A stretch of DNA of 11,585 nucleotides. It comes from an uncultured Traorella sp. Its GTDB lineage: Bacteria > Bacillota_I > Bacilli_A > Erysipelotrichales > Erysipelotrichaceae. Of the stretch, positions 6,712 to 11,585 are shown one piece after another; position 1 is the stretch's first letter; each line of letters begins with the position of its first letter. The notes beneath the pieces are model-generated. The model was not told the DNA's origin. It made no database searches and saw only the letters and a program-made list of their open reading frames with translations. Where the stretch lies: assembly GCA_945919165.1 (NCBI GenBank), contig CAMEIZ010000046.1:1-11585 (forward strand). Reading direction: 5' to 3'. The position numbers and the translations under genes were made by a program.

Positions 6712-8157
6712 ATGAGTTTACAATATAAAGGATTAAGTGAAATTAATGGACCTCTGGTTGTTTTGGATGATGTTGAAAACCCAAGTTTTGAAGAAATTGT
6801 TGAATTAACTATGCAAGATGGCAGTGTGCGCTGTGGAAGAATTGTTCAAATAGAAGGTAAAAGAGCTGTTATTCAGGTGTTTGAAGGGACTAATAAGATC
6901 TCTTTAGTTAATACGACAACTCGTTTAATGGGTCATCCAATGGAATTGGCTGTGTCCAGTGAAATATTAGGAAGAACTTTTAATGGAGCTGGTAAACCGA
7001 TTGATGGTCTTGGCAGTGTTTTTGCCGAAAAAAGACTGGATATTAATGGATTGCCTCTCAATCCTGTCAGCCGTGTTTATCCAAGAAACTATATCAATAC
7101 AGGTATTTCAAGCATAGATGCGTTAATGACTCTGATTCGTGGTCAAAAACTGCCTATTTTCTCGGGAAGCGGTTTGCCGCATAATCAGTTAGCGGTGCAG
7201 ATTGTTAAACAGGCTAATATCAGTGACACTGATGCTGAATTCTGTGTTGTGTTTGCTGCAATGGGAGTTAAAAACGATGTGGCTGATTATTTCAGAAGAA
7301 GCTTTGAAGAAGCCGGTGTTACACAGCGTGTTGCTATGTTTGTCAATCTGGCAAATGATCCTATTATTGAACGTATTTTAACACCAAGATGTGCGCTTAC
7401 TGCAGCTGAATACCTGGCATATGAAAAGAATATGCACGTATTGGTCATCATGAGTGATATGACAAGTTATTGTGAAGCAGTGCGTGAGTTCTCCAGCTCA
7501 AAAGGAGAAATTCCAGGACGTAAAGGATATCCGGGTTATCTCTATTCTGATTTAGCTTCTTTATATGAAAGAGCTGGAATTATCAAGGGAAGTAAGGGTT
7601 CTGTTACTCAAATTCCTATCTTAACAATGCCAAACGATGATATTACACATCCTGTTCCGGATTTAACCGGATATATTACCGAAGGTCAGATTTCTTTAGA
7701 TCGTTCTTTGGATCAGATGGGTATTTATCCGCCTGTGGGTGTATTACCATCTCTTTCTCGTTTAATGAAAGATGGTATTGGTGAAGGATATACCAGAAAA
7801 GATCACTCGGCTGTAAGCAATCAGTTGTTTGCTTGTTATGCAAAGGTTGCCGATGCCAAGAGTTTAGCGAGTGTTATTGGTGAAGATGAATTGAGTGAAA
7901 TCGATAAGAAATATATGCTGTTTGGAAAACTCTTTGAAGAGCATTTCTTAAACCAGGGATTTAATGTCAGTCGTACAATTGAAGAAACTCTGGATTTAGG
8001 ATGGTTATTGCTTTCAGTTCTGCCAAAAAGTGAACTGGATCGAGTTGACGATGAAGTATTAAATGAACATTATGATCATGAAAAAGCTGTTAAAGCTTTT
8101 AATCTTCATGAAGAAAAAATCATTAAAGAACTGAATAGGGACGAAATCTATGGCTAA
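6712..8157 (+). CDS. ntpB: V/A-type ATPase regulatory/non-catalytic subunit B
   Basis: The B subunit alternates with A in the hexameric head. At 481 residues it is slightly longer than the usual 455-470. The N-terminal barrel has EINGPLVVLD (10-19). As expected, the P-loop is degenerate, IFSGSGLPHNQLAVQI (149-164), with no Walker Lys, so the site is non-catalytic. Conserved stretches include FAAMGVKNDVADYFRRSFEE (181-200), MSDMTSYCEAVREFSSSKGE and PGRKGYPGYLYSDLASLYER. The arginine finger is Arg350 in LPSLSRLMKDGIG, at the same number reported for E. hirae subunit B. The ATG at 6712 follows AAAGGAG (6700-6706). The last 8 bases overlap the start of ntpD. Confidence 0.98.
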   Translation: MSLQYKGLSEINGPLVVLDDVENPSFEEIVELTMQDGSVRCGRIVQIEGKRAVIQVFEGTNKISLVNTTTRLMGHPMELAVSSEILGRTFNGAGKPIDGLGSVFAEKRLDINGLPLNPVSRVYPRNYINTGISSIDALMTLIRGQKLPIFSGSGLPHNQLAVQIVKQANISDTDAEFCVVFAAMGVKNDVADYFRRSFEEAGVTQRVAMFVNLANDPIIERILTPRCALTAAEYLAYEKNMHVLVIMSDMTSYCEAVREFSSSKGEIPGRKGYPGYLYSDLASLYERAGIIKGSKGSVTQIPILTMPNDDITHPVPDLTGYITEGQISLDRSLDQMGIYPPVGVLPSLSRLMKDGIGEGYTRKDHSAVSNQLFACYAKVADAKSLASVIGEDELSEIDKKYMLFGKLFEEHFLNQGFNVSRTIEETLDLGWLLLSVLPKSELDRVDDEVLNEHYDHEKAVKAFNLHEEKIIKELNRDEIYG

Positions 8158-8776
8158 TCAGGTATTTCCTACAAAAGGAAATCTCATCGCAACCAAAAAA
8201 TCATTGAGTTTAGCTGTATTAGGCTTTGATTTAATGGATAGAAAACGTAACATTCTGATTCGTGAAATGATGGAGCAGGTCGACAGTGTTAAAAAAATTC
8301 GTGATGATATCACAAAAGTTTATGCTGAAGCTTATTATGCCCTCTCTGAAGCGAATATGTCACTTGGATTGATTACAGATATTGTGGAAGAGGTACCAGT
8401 GGATACAGGCATTTCTGTGGTGTATCGCAGTGTTATGGGAGTAGAAATTCCTAAAATTACTTATGAACAGCCAAGCATGGAATTGACTTATGGGTTGGAT
8501 CGAGCAAATTCAAAGCTGGATTACTGCTATCGTTGTTTTACTAAAGTAAAAGAATTGACGATTTTATTAGCTCAGGTTGAAAACAGTGTCTATCGTTTAG
8601 CAAATGCAATCATGAAGACACAGAAACGTGCTAATGCGTTAAAAAATATTGTAATCCCAAATTTTCAGACAACAGTTAAGTTTATCAGTGAATCATTGGA
8701 AGAAAAAGAAAGAGAAGAGTTTTCTAGACAGAAAGTGATTAAATCAACAAAAGACAGAAAAGCCAGATCAATTTGA
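8150..8776 (+). CDS. ntpD: V/A-type ATPase central shaft subunit D
   Basis: The 208-residue protein is the rotor shaft, an antiparallel coiled coil inserted in the A3B3 head. It shows the family's opening PTKGNLIATKKSLSLA (7-22) and LDRKRNILIRE-like LMDRKRNILIREMM (28-41), and the C-terminal KRANALKNIVIP (159-170) and EEKEREEFSRQKVIK (184-198), which match 'R-R-V-N-A-L-E-x-x-x-IP' and 'EREE-x-x-R-x-K-x-x-K'. The start ATG at 8150 lies inside the end of ntpB, and translation is probably coupled; TAGGG (8136-8140) is a weak ribosome binding site. The final codons and TGA stop form part of the operon terminator. No ntpH or ntpJ-type gene follows, unlike in E. hirae. Confidence 0.97.
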   Translation: MANQVFPTKGNLIATKKSLSLAVLGFDLMDRKRNILIREMMEQVDSVKKIRDDITKVYAEAYYALSEANMSLGLITDIVEEVPVDTGISVVYRSVMGVEIPKITYEQPSMELTYGLDRANSKLDYCYRCFTKVKELTILLAQVENSVYRLANAIMKTQKRANALKNIVIPNFQTTVKFISESLEEKEREEFSRQKVIKSTKDRKARSI

Positions 8777-8790
8777 TTTGGCTTTTTTTT
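8758..8790 (+). terminator. rho-independent terminator of the ATPase operon, overlapping ntpD
   Basis: The arm AAAAGCCAGATCA (8758-8770) pairs with TGATTTGGCTTTT (8774-8786), with one G-T wobble and a short 3-nt A/T loop. The hairpin runs directly into eight T residues (8783-8790). The 5' arm includes the last codons of ntpD (Lys-Ala-Arg-Ser) and the 3' arm starts at its TGA stop. The T tract follows the GC-containing base of the stem, as expected for intrinsic termination. Confidence 0.85.
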
Positions 8791-8816
8791 GAGTAGTTTT
8801 GAAATTATTAAGAAAT

Positions 8817-8833
8817 TTAAAAGAATCTTTTAA
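8817..8833. repeat. 17-bp perfect palindrome between the ATPase operon and the unknown membrane genes
   Basis: TTAAAAGA-A-TCTTTTAA is a perfect 8-bp inverted repeat around one central base, lying in the 118-bp AT-rich gap after the ntpD terminator and 75 bp before the next start codon. It could be a protein-binding operator, since a 1-nt loop cannot form an RNA hairpin without opening the centre. In such AT-rich DNA a chance palindrome is also plausible. A -10-like TATAAA occurs at 8880-8885 but without a convincing -35 box; TTGAAA at 8799-8804 lacks a good -10 partner. Confidence 0.4.
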
Positions 8834-8908
8834 TTATGTTCATGAAATGCTCAATTATTTTTTAATTTCTTTTATTTAATATAAAATTAAGAAAGTGAGC
8901 GTAGCAAC

Positions 8909-10690
8909 ATGTTGTATGATTTTATAAAGACTTTTCAAAAAGTCATCTTGTTTCCATTTCAATTGATCAGTGAAAAAACAACTTATTTAATGAAAAGTAT
9001 TCACAAAACACTAAATGAAAAACAAATTAAAAGAAAAAATAGAAATGAAATCAGAAAACTTAAACGAATATTAATGTCCGATTATATGACATCAGATATT
9101 CTTCATTATTTTATATTGTCAGCTACGGCTGGATTGCAGTTTATTTCGTTTTTTACAACCTATTCAGGAACAAATTATTATTTTGGCAATCTTACATATC
9201 CAAAATTTTTAGGGCCTTTTATTATCACGTGTGTCATCCAGTTTTCAGTTTTCCTTTTATCGAATCTTGCGGTTGATAAAGATAATTTTACGAATGGAAA
9301 AAAAGGAATGTTAGCTTTTTTTCTTGCTGTTTCGATATTGTTTTCCTATACTGGCATGATTCACGTTATTGTAAAACCTTATAAAACCATGAAAATTAAT
9401 TATGATGATTTCATGAATAAATACGAAGATGTTTTTCATCTGTATCTATCACAAAATCAAAAGAATGAAGATGTTTCATCTTATTATGCCAGTAAAACAG
9501 CAACACTTGAAAAAGTCCTTGAAAGTCAGATAACATCTGCCAAAGCAATCCTAGATTCCATACCGCATTATGATACCTTATCCTCAACGCATTCATCAAG
9601 TACAAATGAAAATGGTGAGACTACTACAACGTCTTCAAATTCACAATCTATCAATCCAAAATGGATTCAGTATAACAATCAATATTTAACGCTGAAGCAT
9701 CTAAAAGAAGAATTAAACAATCAATATATGAACATAGAAAAACAATTGTCAGAAGCTCTTATTGGCAGTGAAGAGAGTATTCTGAAAGCTCTGTCTGCTT
9801 TATCTGATGATTTGCAAACAACATATAACACCTGCATTGACACATTGAATCATTTAGATATTCAAATCTCATCATTGACTTATCTTGATAATTATGAAAC
9901 TGTTTATTACCAAATTAAAAATCAAAATCAATTAAAAGAAAATAAGCTTTTGACTTATGAGCAGATAGAAAAACAAGTTCAAGATACACTGCTTTCACAT
10001 TCAAATATGGAATACTATTCAGCAATTGGTGATAAGATACAGGAAGAAATTGAAATTTTTGAAAAGACACCATTATATACAAGTGACGATTTAACTAGTT
10101 TTGGCATTGATAAAGATAAACTCAATGAAGTTCAATCAGCAAGTCAAAAAGCAAAGAATATTCAAGATTTTCATCTGTTAGCTTTAAGTTATTTGAATCC
10201 TTCTAATTATCTTTTTTTTAAAGCTGTCATGACATTTCTTTTTGCGGCATTCATTGATCTGACTACATTTTTCATGCCATATTTAATGGAAAAAAGAAAA
10301 AGAAATATACTTTATATGAATTGTAAGAAGGAAAAAGCTAGTGAAGAGGAACTTTTAAATTCACTGCTTGAATCTGTTTATAAAGCAGAACAGATTCAGA
10401 TAAAGAGTGAAAAAATAAGAGAAGAGCTTGAAAGCTTTATTTCTATGTTCTCAATCTGTTCAAATGAAGAATTAGAAGATGGTTTTTCATTAAGATGTTT
10501 AAGCTGTGATTTTGATTGTTATCTTCAAGATCATAATGCTATGAGAGGATTTATTGTTTTAGCTATTCATACGTCTTATATTTTTAAAGACAGTACACAT
10601 GTATATCATGAAAATGAAATGATATTTGTCAAAACCAATTTTGTGTTATGGATTCAAAATATTCTAGCTGTTTTATCTGCAATGATTTGA
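8909..10690 (+). CDS. uncharacterised four-helix membrane protein with large extracytoplasmic domain
   Basis: I do not recognise this 593-residue protein. The N-terminal ~60 residues are Lys/Arg-rich and cytosolic by the positive-inside rule. Three membrane helices follow (about 63-84, 98-121 and 132-155). Residues about 158-430 are then predicted outside the cell; they are polar and mostly helical or coiled-coil-like, interrupted by a Ser/Thr/Asn linker (about 224-249, including ETTTTSSNSQS). A fourth helix (434-458, FFKAVMTFLFAAFIDLTTFF) returns to the cytosol, followed by KRKR and a ~130-residue charged tail with a Cys group (Cys517, 530, 533 and 537, with CLSC at 530-533). The ribosome binding site is modest (AAGTGAG, 8893-8899). 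Sampled stretches look lower in GC than the ATPase genes. The layout resembles sensor, stator or envelope-spanning scaffold proteins, but no enzyme motif is visible. Confidence 0.85.
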   Translation: MLYDFIKTFQKVILFPFQLISEKTTYLMKSIHKTLNEKQIKRKNRNEIRKLKRILMSDYMTSDILHYFILSATAGLQFISFFTTYSGTNYYFGNLTYPKFLGPFIITCVIQFSVFLLSNLAVDKDNFTNGKKGMLAFFLAVSILFSYTGMIHVIVKPYKTMKINYDDFMNKYEDVFHLYLSQNQKNEDVSSYYASKTATLEKVLESQITSAKAILDSIPHYDTLSSTHSSSTNENGETTTTSSNSQSINPKWIQYNNQYLTLKHLKEELNNQYMNIEKQLSEALIGSEESILKALSALSDDLQTTYNTCIDTLNHLDIQISSLTYLDNYETVYYQIKNQNQLKENKLLTYEQIEKQVQDTLLSHSNMEYYSAIGDKIQEEIEIFEKTPLYTSDDLTSFGIDKDKLNEVQSASQKAKNIQDFHLLALSYLNPSNYLFFKAVMTFLFAAFIDLTTFFMPYLMEKRKRNILYMNCKKEKASEEELLNSLLESVYKAEQIQIKSEKIREELESFISMFSICSNEELEDGFSLRCLSCDFDCYLQDHNAMRGFIVLAIHTSYIFKDSTHVYHENEMIFVKTNFVLWIQNILAVLSAMI

Positions 10691-10715
10691 AACGAAAATA
10701 AATGAAAGGAAAAAT

Positions 10716-11402
10716 ATGATCAATGAATATTCATGCATTTTAGTAGAAGTTTTCTTAGCATTATTCAGTGCGTTTTACTGTAAACGAAAATCAAAGGAAA
10801 ATTTTCAAGTGATGATTACCTGGAAAAATTTTGAAAATCATATCATTGAATTTATGCTGCTTTTTGTGTTTGCTTTCATGTATATCGTAAATATCGATAA
10901 ATTTGATTCACTGGGAAAGATTTTAGGATATTGTTTGAGTATTTTGATGATGATTGTAATCTTGTTTTTTGTATTAGCTGCTTTACTTAGATTCATTCTT
11001 TGTGTTTTTAAAGAAACAACATTCATAAAATTGCATTTTATACGTAATTTGACACAAATTCTTACAGAACTTGATATTGAAGTTTTGATGCAGCTGAATC
11101 AAATGATGAGCATCAGTTATCATTTTATGTTGTTATTTTCATTAGGAAGCATGATTGTCATATATTTGACTGATTATTTGCTTCAGTATTACCCAGTTGT
11201 GACTGAATTACATCTGTTTATGATAGCTCCTACGCTTGTGTTGTTTTTTGTCATTTTAACAAGTAGTTTATGGATGCTTGAAACATGGATGATTCTTATT
11301 CTCATGAAAAGGATCTCAAATCGTGTATCAGAAGAAGAAAAGAAAAAAATTCAACAAGTAATTATTAAAAACAGAATCAAAAAGGATCAGTATTTAGAAT
11401 AA
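10716..11402 (+). CDS. uncharacterised polytopic membrane protein
   Basis: This 228-residue hydrophobic protein is not recognised. About five membrane helices are visible (roughly 5-21, 43-60, 68-97, 134-154 and 165-197). Basic loops after helix 1 (CKRKSKENF) and at the C-terminus (KRISNRVSEEEKKK onward) place the N-terminus outside and the highly charged tail in the cytosol. The loop between helices 3 and 4 (about 98-133) is amphipathic, with NLTQILTELDIEVLMQLNQM. No catalytic or transport signature is evident. It starts 25 nt after the preceding membrane-protein gene, with a GAAAGGA site at 10704-10710 and no terminator between them, so the two are probably co-transcribed and may work together. 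No clear terminator follows it before the tRNA promoter. Confidence 0.8.
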   Translation: MINEYSCILVEVFLALFSAFYCKRKSKENFQVMITWKNFENHIIEFMLLFVFAFMYIVNIDKFDSLGKILGYCLSILMMIVILFFVLAALLRFILCVFKETTFIKLHFIRNLTQILTELDIEVLMQLNQMMSISYHFMLLFSLGSMIVIYLTDYLLQYYPVVTELHLFMIAPTLVLFFVILTSSLWMLETWMILILMKRISNRVSEEEKKKIQQVIIKNRIKKDQYLE

Positions 11403-11478
11403 AGGTGAAAGAAAAGAGGTAATTTTAGAAATATTGGTGATTTAAATGAAAATTGGTAAAAAAAATGGAAAAAAGTGC

Positions 11479-11507
11479 TTGCATTTTTCTTGAAGATAAG
11501 TTATTAT
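11479..11507 (+). promoter_or_regulatory. promoter of the tRNA-Arg gene
   Basis: TTGCAT (11479-11484) and TATTAT (11502-11507) are 17 bp apart, upstream of the tRNA. An alternative -10 box TATATT (11505-11510) would give a 20-bp spacer, which is less favourable. The start site would fall near 11514, leaving a leader of about 19 nt before the mature tRNA. This independent promoter separates the tRNA from the membrane-gene pair. Confidence 0.65.
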
Positions 11508-11512
11508 ATTAA

Positions 11513-11528
11513 AGCACTGATTAGTGCT
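11513..11528 (+). repeat. small hairpin in the tRNA leader
   Basis: AGCACT-GATT-AGTGCT is a perfect 6-bp stem with a 4-nt loop, ending 4 nt before the first base of the tRNA. AGTGCT also occurs at 11474-11479, overlapping the -35 box, so the same AGCACT could pair with either copy in DNA. Because the predicted transcript starts near its left arm, it could shape the 5' leader seen by RNase P. Confidence 0.5.
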
Positions 11529-11532
11529 GAAT

Positions 11533-11585
11533 GCGCCGTTAGCTCAACTGGATAGAGCGTTTGACTACGGATCAAAAGGTTGTGG
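11533..11585 (+). tRNA. tRNA-Arg, anticodon ACG (3' truncated by window)
   Basis: The acceptor strand GCGCCGT (11533-11539) is followed by TA and the D arm GCTC...GAGC, then an anticodon stem TTTGA/TCAAA enclosing the loop CTACGGA. The anticodon ACG (11567-11569) reads arginine CGN codons after A34 is changed to inosine by TadA, as is usual for bacterial tRNA-Arg(ACG). The variable loop begins AGGTTG. The T arm and 3' acceptor strand lie beyond the window, so acceptor pairing cannot be checked. Confidence 0.93.

Noticed and set aside
7159..7206. Apparent loss of the P-loop in ntpB
   Set aside because: All V/A-type B subunits have a degenerate P-loop here; it is the normal non-catalytic state and not a defect.
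8799..8885. Promoter for the 593-aa gene (TTGAAA at 8799, TATAAA at 8880)
   Set aside because: The two boxes are far apart and neither has a partner at 16-19 bp with a reasonable match, so no promoter was called.
11403..11470. Terminator after the 228-aa gene
   Set aside because: No inverted repeat followed by a T run could be found; A-rich stretches alone do not support it.
11446..11493. Possible 15-residue peptide (MKIGKKNGKKCLHFS)
   Set aside because: It has only a weak ribosome binding site, runs into the tRNA promoter, and is too short to separate from chance in AT-rich DNA.
1..11585. CRISPR array, insertion sequence, phage gene or defence system
   Set aside because: No regularly spaced repeats, transposase or integrase motifs, or terminal inverted repeats were found on reading the window.

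Overview
The window comes from a low-GC Gram-positive bacterium (Bacillota). The nine-subunit V/A-type ATPase operon, AT-rich composition, strong AGGAGG-type ribosome binding sites and TGA used as a stop (8774-8776 and 10688-10690, so not the Mollicutes code) suggest a gut-type anaerobe such as an Erysipelotrichales or Clostridia relative. The exact taxon is an inference; no rRNA is present.

Left edge (2-283): the C-terminal end of an RluA-family pseudouridine synthase whose catalytic part lies outside the window. A good sigma-A-type promoter (TTGAAG, 17 bp, TATAAT at 264-292) sits inside its last codons and fires into the next operon.

Centre (314-8776): a complete, tightly packed V/A-type ATPase operon on the + strand, ordered G stalk (ntpF), C/d (ntpC), a (ntpI), c/K ring (ntpK), F (ntpG), E (ntpE), catalytic A (ntpA), B (ntpB), D (ntpD). 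Junctions run from an 8-base overlap to a 16-base gap. A and B form the ATP-driven head, D and F the central shaft, C/d the socket on the ring, E and G the peripheral stalks, and I and K the membrane motor. All expected subunits and key residues are present (A: Lys239 and Glu262; B: Arg350; I: Arg563, Gln611 and Arg614; K: Glu127). The order differs from the Enterococcus hirae ntp operon, and the K subunit lacks the Gln and Thr sodium ligands known from E. hirae. A rho-independent terminator closes the operon and overlaps the last codons of ntpD.

Right part (8909-11402): two adjacent genes for membrane proteins that I do not recognise. The first (593 aa) has three clustered membrane helices, a roughly 270-residue extracytoplasmic region with a Ser/Thr-rich linker, a fourth helix and a cytosolic tail with a Cys cluster. 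The second (228 aa) has about five helices. They look more AT-rich than the ATPase genes and are probably co-transcribed. They are the least explained content here.

Right edge: a tRNA-Arg(ACG) gene beginning at 11533 with its own promoter, cut off by the window end.
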